The notes beneath the pieces are model-generated. The model was not told where the DNA came from and did no database searches. It was given only the letters and a program-made list of their open reading frames with translations. 64,000 bases of DNA from Gemmatimonadota bacterium (GTDB taxonomy: Bacteria; Gemmatimonadota; Gemmatimonadetes; Gemmatimonadales; GWC2-71-9). The translations under genes and the position numbers were made by a program. The stretch covers positions 62,001 through 126,000 of the forward strand of contig JADJOM010000002.1 of NCBI GenBank assembly GCA_016713785.1. The letters are read 5' to 3'. Positions 39,825-48,432 of the stretch are shown one piece after another (position 1 is the first letter of the stretch; the number at the start of each line of letters is the position of its first letter).

Positions 39825-42221
39825 CTACGGCTGGGCCTCCGCCACGTACACCTGCACCGAGGCCCCCGGGATCACCCAGACCAGGTCGTCCCGGCCGTCG
39901 CCGGTCACGTCGCCCACCAGCGTGGTGGCCTGGCTCCAGTTGGTGAGCGCCGGGTGCACCTGCTCCGCGGGGGAGATCTCCGGACGGCCGTCCGCCTTGC
40001 CCCGACCGGTCTGGACCTTGTTCGACGTGGCGCCGAGCTGGTTCCAGATGATGTCGGAGTAGCCGTCGCCGTCGATGTCGCCGACCTGCGCCGTGAAGCC
40101 GCCGCCGCTCTCCAGCGGGATGGCCAGGTACGGGTTGAGGTAGGTCCACCCGCCACTGCCATTGGCCAGCCCACCGTGCAGCGCTCGACCGCCGGAATTC
40201 ACCGCGCTGGACCAGAACAGGTCGGTCCGCCCGTCGCCATTGAAGTCCCCGGTGATCCGCTGGTACGCCTGCCAGCAGCAGGGGGTGAAGTGCTGCTGTG
40301 CGCTCGACAGGGTGTAGGTGCGTCCGCCGGCGTTGAAGCGCCCGGTATAGGTCCAGTTGCCGGTGTTGGGGCCGACGGTGTTGAAGATCAGGTCCTGCCG
40401 GGCATTGTTGTCGATCTCGCCCACGAAAGCTGCGTACGCGCTCCACCCGCCCGGCGCCGGCTCGTAGTAGGTCTGGGACATGTCGAAGGTCCCGTCGCCG
40501 TTGGAGAAGTTCACGTAGGTACGGTTGGTGGCGCCGAGCTGGTTGAAGACCAGGTCGTCGTCGCCGTCCCCGTCGGTATCCAGGACAAACCACTGGTACG
40601 GGGTCCAGCCGCCCTCGGGCCGCTGCTGGGCGGCCGCGAACGTCCAGCCACTCCCGGTAGAGACGGCGACGTAGGTCTTGTTCAGCGCGCCACGATGATT
40701 CCACGCCACGTCGGCCTTGCCGTCGCCGTTGAAATCGCCGCTCTGGAACCCGTAGTTCCCCCACCCCTCGGCCGCGGTGTCGGGGTGGCTCACCACCACC
40801 GCCGCCGCGAACGTGCCGCTGGCCTGGCCCAGCGCGAAGGCCAGCTGGTTGCTGGTCACGCCACGGTGGTTCCACACCAGGTCCATCCTGCCGTCGTTAT
40901 CGACGTCCACCAGCCGGGTCTCGAAGGGCGTGGCGACCGGCGCGGTGATGCTCTGCACCGGGTCGAAGAGGAACTGCCCCGGCAGGGTGCTGTACTCCTG
41001 GCAGGCCCGGATGCTGTAGTTGGTGGCCTCGGTGACCTTGGCGATGCTGCCGTCGCCCACGTTCTTGAACACGTACGACAGCGGCGCCGCGGTGCTGAAC
41101 GGCGCGCTCTGCGTGAAGTACGCCCGCCAGTCGCCGCTCTGGATCATCGCGATGGTCGCGGAGTCGTTGCCGCCGATCGAGGTGATCGCGATCCGCGACC
41201 GCGACAGGATCTCGTGCTGCTGGGCCGAGAGGTCCAGCCCCGCCTGCCCGGTCACGAACTTGTAGGAAGCATTGAGCGTCGCCCGGATGTCGCTCTCGCT
41301 CGCCGTCGAGGTCAGCGTGAACATCATGCTGCGGCCGTAGGTCACCTGCGAAATGTAGATCGGCGGGTTGTCCTGCCCCATGAACCCGGCATCGATCTGC
41401 GCCTGCAGCTTCGCGGGCGTGAACTGGCTGGTGAACCACTGCGCCGGCGTCGGCGGCGCCGCCACCACCACGTCGTACATCCGCTGGTAGAACTGCACCG
41501 CCACCGTCGTCTCCGACGAGTTGCGGCTGGTGCTGCCGCTGGCCTTGGCGGAGAAGCCGAGGTACTTGCCGGAGAGCCCCGCCTGCAGCGCGAACTCCTT
41601 CTCGGAGTTGTAGGTCCGCATCTCGAAGGTGCTGGCGGTCGGTGCCTGCAGCCCCCCCGCGGTGTAGTTGCCCACGATGCTCCCGATGGCCTGCGCCACG
41701 TGCGCCTGGTCCACCGTGTCCACCGTGCGGAAGTTGCTCCCGGTGGGGAAGCTGAACCCCGGGATGGAGACATTGATCGGGGTCCGCTCCTTGACCGTGA
41801 TCCCCTTGAGCGACCCCGCCTGCAGCGCGTGGCTCTTCCCCTGGATCAGCGCCCCCGGGAACAGGATGTCCTGGTCCGGGTTGTAGATCACGATCTGCTG
41901 CGGGTTCTTGCTCAGGGTGTACGGCACGTCGGTGCAGGCGTAGGCCACGTTGGTCCGCGTGGTCACCACGCCCGCCGTGTCCACGGTGGTCACGCTCGCG
42001 ACCGTGTCCCGGATCGCGACCGGCGTCCGGGTGCTGTCCACCACCGAGTCGGTCACCACGCCGGGCGGCGCGTACTCGTCCCAGCTCGGCAGGCCGGCCA
42101 GGAACTCCCCCGCCGTCTCGCCGCCGCCGGGCCCGGTCCCGGGTTCGCTGCCGCCGCATCCCGCCAGCATGGCGGCAAGCGCCGCCCGGCCGGCCCAGCC
42201 TCTGATCGATCGTCCGCGCAT
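39825..42221 (-). CDS. Lipoprotein with cytolysin (CDC)-like domain and seven FG-GAP/VCBS units
   Basis: A 798-residue exported lipoprotein (lipobox LAAMLAGC; GGAGG 4 bases before the ATG at 42221). Residues ~85-420 resemble the pore-forming core of cholesterol-dependent cytolysins: DQDILFPGALIQG, then RTPINVSIPGFSF, and TTVAVQFYQRMYDVVV. Then come PIYISQVTYGRSMMFTLTST (pneumolysin: VYISSVAYGR) and the glycine pair in AITSIGGNDSA. The membrane-recognition domain 4 and its tryptophan-rich undecapeptide are absent. Instead residues ~430-795 hold seven FG-GAP repeats with D-x-D/N-x-D-G-x-x-D calcium motifs (for example GDFNGDGKADVAW). It may be a surface pore-former with a propeller for binding. 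Activity is unproven. Confidence 0.82.
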   Translation of the reverse strand: MRGRSIRGWAGRAALAAMLAGCGGSEPGTGPGGGETAGEFLAGLPSWDEYAPPGVVTDSVVDSTRTPVAIRDTVASVTTVDTAGVVTTRTNVAYACTDVPYTLSKNPQQIVIYNPDQDILFPGALIQGKSHALQAGSLKGITVKERTPINVSIPGFSFPTGSNFRTVDTVDQAHVAQAIGSIVGNYTAGGLQAPTASTFEMRTYNSEKEFALQAGLSGKYLGFSAKASGSTSRNSSETTVAVQFYQRMYDVVVAAPPTPAQWFTSQFTPAKLQAQIDAGFMGQDNPPIYISQVTYGRSMMFTLTSTASESDIRATLNASYKFVTGQAGLDLSAQQHEILSRSRIAITSIGGNDSATIAMIQSGDWRAYFTQSAPFSTAAPLSYVFKNVGDGSIAKVTEATNYSIRACQEYSTLPGQFLFDPVQSITAPVATPFETRLVDVDNDGRMDLVWNHRGVTSNQLAFALGQASGTFAAAVVVSHPDTAAEGWGNYGFQSGDFNGDGKADVAWNHRGALNKTYVAVSTGSGWTFAAAQQRPEGGWTPYQWFVLDTDGDGDDDLVFNQLGATNRTYVNFSNGDGTFDMSQTYYEPAPGGWSAYAAFVGEIDNNARQDLIFNTVGPNTGNWTYTGRFNAGGRTYTLSSAQQHFTPCCWQAYQRITGDFNGDGRTDLFWSSAVNSGGRALHGGLANGSGGWTYLNPYLAIPLESGGGFTAQVGDIDGDGYSDIIWNQLGATSNKVQTGRGKADGRPEISPAEQVHPALTNWSQATTLVGDVTGDGRDDLVWVIPGASVQVYVAEAQP

Positions 42222-42402
42222 CGTTCCTCCCTGGTCAGGCACCCCGCGCCCGCCGGCCCGGGCGGGCTGGATCGAAGGCCGGTTCACATCGAGGGGTGGT
42301 CAGACGTAGAGGCGACGATCAGGCGGCTTTTCCCTCACCGGGCGCAATGGACTCCGGGGGTGCGCCGGCGGGCAAGGCTGGAAGCTGTTGTCCGGCAGAG
42401 TG

Positions 42403-45072
42403 TTAAGGCTTCCTTTGTCCCCCTCGTTCAGCGCCCGTCGGCGGCAGGGGAAGGCGCTGGGACTCCGGGGAATCGGGGCGTCCCCAGGCCTCGTAGAGCG
42501 CCGCCAGCCGGCGCTCCGCCCGCTCGGTCCGCGACCCTGTGGCGCCATCGGTGACGAGCAGGATCCCGCGTGCCTCCACCAGCGCCGACTCGGCCGGCGA
42601 GAATCGTCGCAGCGCGGCCAGGGCGGCGCCGAGGTCGCTCAGCGCCTCCCCCACGTCGCGGTGGCCGGCGGGCAGCGCGTTGCGCCGGATGGCGAGGGCC
42701 CGGCGGAAGAAGGACTCCGCATCTGCAACGCGCCCCTGGCGCATCCTGACGAGTCCGAGACCCACCAGGGGATGCGCCCGGTTGGCGTGACCCCGGCGAA
42801 GCACCTGGTCCTGCAGCGCCAGCGCCTTCTGGAAGCTGGCGACCGCCGCATCGAAGCGGCCCGCGTCCAGCAGCGCGTAGCCAAGGTTGTTGTACCCGGC
42901 GGCCAGGCTGGGGTGCGGAGCGGCATAGGCGCGCGCGGTGACCCGCACGAACTCCTCGAAGACCGCCACCGCCCCGAGGGTGTCCCCCATGGCCTGCAAC
43001 AGGAGGGCGTGGCTGTTGAGCGTGGTGGCGACCTCCGGGTGGGATTCCCCGAGCAGCGCCCGCCGGGTCGCGAGCGCCAGGCGATACAGCGAGTCCGCCT
43101 CGGCGTACCCCCCCTTGTCCCGGAGCAGCGCCGCGAGGTTCCGCTCGATGCTGGCCACCGCCAGGTGCCGCTCCCCATGCACGGCGCGGCCGGCGGCCAG
43201 CGCCTCGCGCAGGAGCGGCTCGGCCTCCGCGCTCTTGTCCATCCGCCGGAGCAGGCCGCCCAGCCGCGCCACCGACCGGACGATCGCGGGATCCTGGGGC
43301 GGGTACAGCCGCCGGTTGACCCGAAGCGCCTCCACCAGGAGGGATTCCGCGGCGGCGTACTCGCCGACGGTCTCGAGCAGGTACGCCAGGTGCGCCTGGG
43401 CCTCGGTGACCGAGGTATCCGCCGCACCGTAGAGCGCGGTTCGGGTCGCGAGGGCGCTCCGGATGAGCGGTTCGGCTCCCTTCACGTCCCCCAGATCCTG
43501 CCGGGTGATGCCGAGCAGCAGTTCGGTGGTGGCGGTCTCGGGGTGTGGGCCGCCGTACAGCCCCCGGTGAACCGCGAGCGAGCGCTCCAGGATGGGCCGG
43601 GCCCGATCAGACAATCCCAGGCTGCCGTAGACCGAGCCCATCACCCGGAGCATGGTGGCCTGCACCGCGGGCTGGCCGGCCAGGTCTTCATCGATGCGGG
43701 TGGAGGCCCGGTCCAGCAGCTCCCGCGCGGTGACGGTCTCGCCTCGGGCCACCGAGGGATCGGACACCTCGAACAGCTCCTGCAGGAATCCTGCGACCTC
43801 GGACGCCTTGGCGGCCTCCAGCCGGGCGCGGTCCCGCTCCGCGGCCAGCCGGGTCACGTACCAGACGGTCAGGGCGACCAGGGCGGCCAGCGCCAGTACC
43901 CCCGTCACCACCTCGCGGTGGTAGCGCCGCACGAACTTGCCCAGCCGGTAGCCGGCGCTCGCCGGCCGCGCGAGGACCGGCCGTCCGTCGAGGTGGCGCT
44001 CCAGGTCCTCGCGCAGCGCGGCCACGGTGGCGTAGCGCTCCACCGGCGTCTTGCCCATGGCACGGCCGACGATGGTGTCGAGGTCACCCGCCAGCGCGCC
44101 CGCCCAGGAGAGCCGGGCGCCGTCGCGGGCGCGCCGCGCCGCGGTACTGGGCCGTTCGGGTTCCGTCTCCGCCAGCACCCGCTCGACCTGCCCCGGCGTG
44201 AGCCCCCGCAGGTGGAACGGCTCCCTCCCAGCCAGCAGCCGGTACAGCACCACGCCGAGGGAGTAGACATCCGTCGCCATCGTGGCCCGGGCGCCACGCA
44301 CCTGCTCCGGGCTGGCATAGGCCGGGGTGAGGGCCCGGAGCATCGTGGTCTCCTCACCGTCGGCGGAGGGATCCACCAGCGTGGCGATGCCGAAGTCGAG
44401 CAGCTTGGCCTCGCCCGCCTCGGTGACCATGATGTTGGAGGGCTTCAGGTCGCGGTGCACCACCAGGGCCTGGTGGGCGTGCTCCACGGCGCGGCAGACC
44501 TGCAGGAACAGCCGGAGCCGCTCCGGGAGCCCAAGGCCCTGCGTGTCGGCGAAGCGATCGATCGGGAGGCCGGCGATCCGCTCCATCACCAGGAACGGGG
44601 TGCCGTCGGGGGCGGCGCCGCCGTCGAGCAGGCGGGCGATCCCGGGATGCGTGAGGTCGGCGAGGATCTGGCGCTCGGCCCGGAACCGGGCCACCAGGGC
44701 GGGGTTGGCCAGGGCACCCTGGACGAACTTGATGGCGACCTCGGCACGATACTGCCGGTCCACCCGCTCCGCGAGGTAGACCCGCCCCATGCCACCATGG
44801 CCCAGTTCACCGGTGAGGCGGTAGGCGCCGACGACCTCGCCCACCCGCGAGGCGTCGGTCACGGCGACCAGCGCCTCGACCGCCGCGGAGATGCGGCCCT
44901 GCAGGAAGTCACCGCCGGAGCAGGCGGCATCGGCGTCGAGCAGCGCTTCGACCTCGCGCCGGAGCTCGGCGTCGCCGGCGCAGGCCTCGGTCAGCCAGGC
45001 ACCGCGGCCCGCCGGCCCCCGGGCCAGCGCGGCCTCGAAGAGTGTCTCAACCCGGTTCCACGCGGCCGTCAT
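42403..45072 (-). CDS. Ser/Thr protein kinase with TPR repeats (PknB-type)
   Basis: An 889-residue transmembrane kinase. A small N-terminal domain (WNRVETLFEAALARGPAGR) precedes the kinase: glycine loop GELGHGGMGRVYLAE, ATP lysine in VAIKFVQ, catalytic HRDLKPSNIM, DFGIA (Mg), and TPAYASPEQVRG. One transmembrane helix follows (VVTGVLALAALVALTVWYV). The C-terminal half has about ten TPR units of ~42 residues (e.g. PSLAAGYNNLGYALLDAGRF). Its ATG lies inside the end of the ECF sigma gene (26-bp overlap), so the two are co-translated. It may phosphorylate partners docked on the TPRs. Confidence 0.93.
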   Translation of the reverse strand: MTAAWNRVETLFEAALARGPAGRGAWLTEACAGDAELRREVEALLDADAACSGGDFLQGRISAAVEALVAVTDASRVGEVVGAYRLTGELGHGGMGRVYLAERVDRQYRAEVAIKFVQGALANPALVARFRAERQILADLTHPGIARLLDGGAAPDGTPFLVMERIAGLPIDRFADTQGLGLPERLRLFLQVCRAVEHAHQALVVHRDLKPSNIMVTEAGEAKLLDFGIATLVDPSADGEETTMLRALTPAYASPEQVRGARATMATDVYSLGVVLYRLLAGREPFHLRGLTPGQVERVLAETEPERPSTAARRARDGARLSWAGALAGDLDTIVGRAMGKTPVERYATVAALREDLERHLDGRPVLARPASAGYRLGKFVRRYHREVVTGVLALAALVALTVWYVTRLAAERDRARLEAAKASEVAGFLQELFEVSDPSVARGETVTARELLDRASTRIDEDLAGQPAVQATMLRVMGSVYGSLGLSDRARPILERSLAVHRGLYGGPHPETATTELLLGITRQDLGDVKGAEPLIRSALATRTALYGAADTSVTEAQAHLAYLLETVGEYAAAESLLVEALRVNRRLYPPQDPAIVRSVARLGGLLRRMDKSAEAEPLLREALAAGRAVHGERHLAVASIERNLAALLRDKGGYAEADSLYRLALATRRALLGESHPEVATTLNSHALLLQAMGDTLGAVAVFEEFVRVTARAYAAPHPSLAAGYNNLGYALLDAGRFDAAVASFQKALALQDQVLRRGHANRAHPLVGLGLVRMRQGRVADAESFFRRALAIRRNALPAGHRDVGEALSDLGAALAALRRFSPAESALVEARGILLVTDGATGSRTERAERRLAALYEAWGRPDSPESQRLPLPPTGAERGGQRKP

Positions 45073-45643
45073 TGGCCCCCGCCTCGCCAAGCTCCCGGTA
45101 GAGCCAGGCCCGCGCCAGACGCAGGTCCCGGTGCACCGTCGCGGGGGAGATCTCAAGCACCGCGGCGGCCTCGTCGTAGCTCAGGCCACCAAAGTAGAGC
45201 AGGTCGATGATCTGGGCCTTCCGCTGGTCAAGCGCCGAAAGGCGCCCCAGGGCCTCATCCAGGTCCACCAGGTCGGCGGGGCGGTCCGGCGCCGCCGCAA
45301 GATCCTCCTGCAGGCCCACCGCCACGAGGCCACCGCCGCGCTTGGAGCGGCCGCGCCCACGGGCATGGTCCACCAGCACCCGGCGCATCACCTGCGCCGC
45401 CACGGCGAAGAAGTGCCGCCGCCCCTCCCAGGCCACGTCCGCACCGACCAGCCGGAGGTAGGCCTCGTGCACCAATGCGGTGGTCTGGAGGGTGTGCCCC
45501 TCGGATTCGCCCCGCAGGTGGTGGCGTGCGAGCCGCTTCAGCTCCTCATAGAGAATGGGCATGAGCCGGTCCATCGCCCGGCTGTCGCCGCGCTTCCAGT
45601 CCAGCAGGAGCTGGGATACGTCCTCGGGGGGCGGTGCGCTCAT
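45047..45643 (-). CDS. ECF sigma factor, TIGR02999 type
   Basis: A 198-residue sigma-70 family factor. The N-terminus VSQLLLDWKRGDSRAMDRLM and LMPILYEELKRLARHHLRGE lead into TLQTTALVHEAYLRLVGADV, which is diagnostic of the TIGR02999/'SigX6' group. Region 4 follows (LSYDEAAAVLEISPATVHRD, LRLARAWLYREL). No anti-sigma factor is adjacent; instead a Ser/Thr kinase gene overlaps it downstream and a second kinase is divergent. Regulation by phosphorylation, as proposed for similar sigma-kinase pairs, is an inference. ATG at 45643 is chosen over the GTG just before it. Confidence 0.93.
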   Translation of the reverse strand: MSAPPPEDVSQLLLDWKRGDSRAMDRLMPILYEELKRLARHHLRGESEGHTLQTTALVHEAYLRLVGADVAWEGRRHFFAVAAQVMRRVLVDHARGRGRSKRGGGLVAVGLQEDLAAAPDRPADLVDLDEALGRLSALDQRKAQIIDLLYFGGLSYDEAAAVLEISPATVHRDLRLARAWLYRELGEAGANDGRVEPG

Positions 45644-45685
45644 CACCGGGTGGTGTCAGGGAACTGTGGCATGAGGGGATTTTCG

Positions 45686-45701
45686 CCAAGCTAGCGCTTG
45701 G
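45686..45701. promoter_or_regulatory. CCAAGC-TAGC-GCTTGG palindrome in sigma/kinase divergent gap
   Basis: Perfect 6-bp arms lie between the leftward ECF sigma operon and the rightward second kinase, about 43 bp from the sigma start and 107 bp from the kinase start. It is a candidate operator or, less likely, a small hairpin. Confidence 0.4.
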
Positions 45702-45807
45702 TCTGGGGATGCGCCAATGGTCCGGGCCTGTCGCCGGGCTGGCGACGGCCCGCGGGCCGGTCCATACTCCCCTGACCCTCCACCCCGACCGAGGAGCCCG
45801 GCCCGCC

Positions 45808-48432
45808 GTGCCTCCTGCCGACCAACCCGCCTGGCGCCGCATCGAGGAGCTGTTCCATTCCGCCCTCGACCAGGAACCCGCCTCCCGCGAGCTGTGGCTC
45901 CGTGAGGTGACGGGGAACGACGAGGCCATCGTGTCCGAAGTGCTCGCGCTCCTGGCCGCCGACGGGGCGGCGCCCGGGGGCGGGCTGGTGAGCCGGGTGG
46001 TGGCCGAGGCGCTGGCCGCCTCATCCGATGCCGAGACCGCGGCGCAGTGGATCGGCCGCGCGGTCGGGCCCTACCGGCTCGAGGCGGAACTGGGCCACGG
46101 CGGGATGGGCACGGTGTACCTCGCCTCCCGCAGCGACGACGCCTACCGTGCGCGGGTGGCCATCAAGTTCGTGCGCGGGGGCATCGCCGGACCCGAGCTG
46201 CTCCGCCGCCTCAGGGCCGAGCGGCAGATCCTCGCGGACCTGGCGCACCCGAACATCGCACGGCTGCTCGATGGCGGCACCGCGGACGACGGGACGCCGT
46301 ATATCGTCATGGAGCATATCGAGGGGCTGCCGGTGGACCGCTACGCCGCGGACCGGCGGCTGGACCTCGGAGCCCGGGTGCGCCTGCTGCTCCGGATCTC
46401 TGCGGCGGTGCAGTTTGCCCACCAGGCGCTCGTGGTGCACCGCGACCTCAAGCCCGCCAACATCCTGGTCACCGCCGACGGCACACCGAAGCTGGTGGAC
46501 TTCGGCATCGCCAAGGTGCTCGATGCCGCCGGCGGCGAGGAGACGCTCACCGGCCTCGTCGCGATGACCCCCGCCTACGCCAGCCCCGAGCAGGTGCGGG
46601 GGCAGCGGATCACCGTCGCCACCGATATCTACTCGCTCGGCGTCGTCACCTACCAGCTGCTCGCCGGCCGCCTGCCGCTCCCGGTGGAGCCGGGGACACC
46701 GCTGATCGAGCTGGCCCGGCGGGTGGAGCAGGTGGAACCGCCGAAGCCAAGCGCGGTGGCCACCGGCCCCGCCGTCGCCTGGCGCGAGGCGCTGGCGGGC
46801 GACCTCGACGCCATCCTGCTCAAGGCCCTCGCCAAGGAGCCGGAGCGGCGCTACGCCTCGGTAGAGCAGTTCGCCGCCGACCTGGCGCGGTGGCGCGACC
46901 GCGAGCCGGTGCTGGCACGGCCCGCCGGCGCCGGCTATCGCTTCCGCCGGTTCGTGGCCCGGCACCGCCTCGCCGCCGTGGCGGTGACGCTGGTGGTGGT
47001 CTCCCTCGCCGTCGGCCTCGGCGTGGCGCTGTGGCAGCGGGGCCAGGCCGAGCATGCCCGGGCGGAGACGGCGGCAACCCTGGCCCGCGCCAACGCCACC
47101 CGCGACTTCCTCATCGGCCTGTTCCAGGCCAGCAACCCGCTCACCAACCAGGGCACGGACCTCACCGCCAGCGCCCTGCTGGCCAAGGGGATCGCGCAGG
47201 TGGATTCGCTCGCGGACCAGCCGGCCCTGCAGGGGGACCTGCTGCAGCAGCTGGGCCGCATCGAGGCCGCCCGGGGCGACTACCGCCAGTCGGTGGAACT
47301 GCTGCGCCGGGCCATCGCGGCCCACCAGCGCGCCGGCAGCTCCGACTCGCTGCTGTACGACATCTACTCGGCGCTGGGCAACTCCATGCACGACCTGGGC
47401 TGGCCCGACTCCGCCGCCGCCGTTTGGCAGCACGCGGTGGAGATCGGGCTCCGGTACCGGAGCGCGGACGACCCCGATCTCGCCGGTGTCATGGGCAACC
47501 TCGGGATCGCCTACTCCCGCATGGGACTGCTGGCAAAGGCGGAGTCCACCTACCTGCGGCAGATCGCCATCGAGCGGCGCGCCTTCGACTCCATGGACAC
47601 CAATCGTGCCTACGCCCTCAACAACCTCGGCCTGCTCTACGCCAACGCCGGCCGCTTCGCCGAGGCGGAGCCGGTCCTGCGCGAGAACCTGAAGGTGATG
47701 CAGGCCGCCTGGGGCGACACCATCGCCACCGTCGGCTTCGGCTACGACAACCTGGGCGTGATGCTGCGGGAGGCGGGGCGCTACGACGAGGCGGAGCCGA
47801 TCCTGCGCCGCGGACTGGCCATCCGGGAGAAGCTCCTCGGGCCGACGCACCGCTTCACCGGCGAGTCGTACTCGGGGCTCGGCAAGCTCCTCGCGCAGCG
47901 CGGCCGCGGGAGCGATTACGTCGAGGCCGACTCGATGCTGCATCACGCGCTCGCGATCCTGCGCGGCGCCCTCGACCCGGACCACCCGACGATCGCCTAC
48001 GTGACCCAGGCGCTGGGCAACCTGGCCTACAACCGGGGCCGGCTGCCGGAGGCGGAGCGCTGGTTCCGGCAGACGCTGGCACAACGGCAGCGGGGGCAGG
48101 CGCGGGACAACCCGGCGGTGACGGTGCAGACCCTCACCGCCCTGGGACATACCCTGCGCGACGAGGGCTCCGCCGAGGCGGCGGCGATCTTCCGCCGTGC
48201 CGACTCCCTGGCGACGGCACGGCTCGAGCCCGGCAATCCCTTCGGCCGCCGGGCCGAGATCGGCCTTGCGCTGGTGCTGGCCGACAGTGGTCCGCGGCAC
48301 GCCGCCGACTCGCTGTTTGCCGACGGGATGCAGGTGCTGGCCGCGCGCATCGGCGCGGCGCATCCCTACGTGCTGCGCAACTGCCGCCGCGGGGCGGCGG
48401 TGGGCCTCCGCGCCGCGCCTCCCTGCCCCTGA
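45808..48432 (+). CDS. Ser/Thr protein kinase with TPR repeats (second, paralogous)
   Basis: An 874-residue paralogue of the kinase at 42.4-45.1 kb with the same plan: N-terminal domain (WRRIEELFHSALDQEPASRE), kinase with ELGHGGMGTVYLAS, VAIKFVRG, HRDLKPANIL, DFGIAKVL and TPAYASPEQVRG. One transmembrane helix (LAAVAVTLVVVSLAVGLGVAL) and TPR units follow (e.g. NRAYALNNLGLLYANAGRF). GTG at 45808 has GAGGAG 11 bases upstream and is preferred; the open frame continues back into the intergenic gap. Its last 67 bp overlap, in antisense, the end of the topoisomerase gene. Confidence 0.92.
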   Translation: MPPADQPAWRRIEELFHSALDQEPASRELWLREVTGNDEAIVSEVLALLAADGAAPGGGLVSRVVAEALAASSDAETAAQWIGRAVGPYRLEAELGHGGMGTVYLASRSDDAYRARVAIKFVRGGIAGPELLRRLRAERQILADLAHPNIARLLDGGTADDGTPYIVMEHIEGLPVDRYAADRRLDLGARVRLLLRISAAVQFAHQALVVHRDLKPANILVTADGTPKLVDFGIAKVLDAAGGEETLTGLVAMTPAYASPEQVRGQRITVATDIYSLGVVTYQLLAGRLPLPVEPGTPLIELARRVEQVEPPKPSAVATGPAVAWREALAGDLDAILLKALAKEPERRYASVEQFAADLARWRDREPVLARPAGAGYRFRRFVARHRLAAVAVTLVVVSLAVGLGVALWQRGQAEHARAETAATLARANATRDFLIGLFQASNPLTNQGTDLTASALLAKGIAQVDSLADQPALQGDLLQQLGRIEAARGDYRQSVELLRRAIAAHQRAGSSDSLLYDIYSALGNSMHDLGWPDSAAAVWQHAVEIGLRYRSADDPDLAGVMGNLGIAYSRMGLLAKAESTYLRQIAIERRAFDSMDTNRAYALNNLGLLYANAGRFAEAEPVLRENLKVMQAAWGDTIATVGFGYDNLGVMLREAGRYDEAEPILRRGLAIREKLLGPTHRFTGESYSGLGKLLAQRGRGSDYVEADSMLHHALAILRGALDPDHPTIAYVTQALGNLAYNRGRLPEAERWFRQTLAQRQRGQARDNPAVTVQTLTALGHTLRDEGSAEAAAIFRRADSLATARLEPGNPFGRRAEIGLALVLADSGPRHAADSLFADGMQVLAARIGAAHPYVLRNCRRGAAVGLRAAPPCP

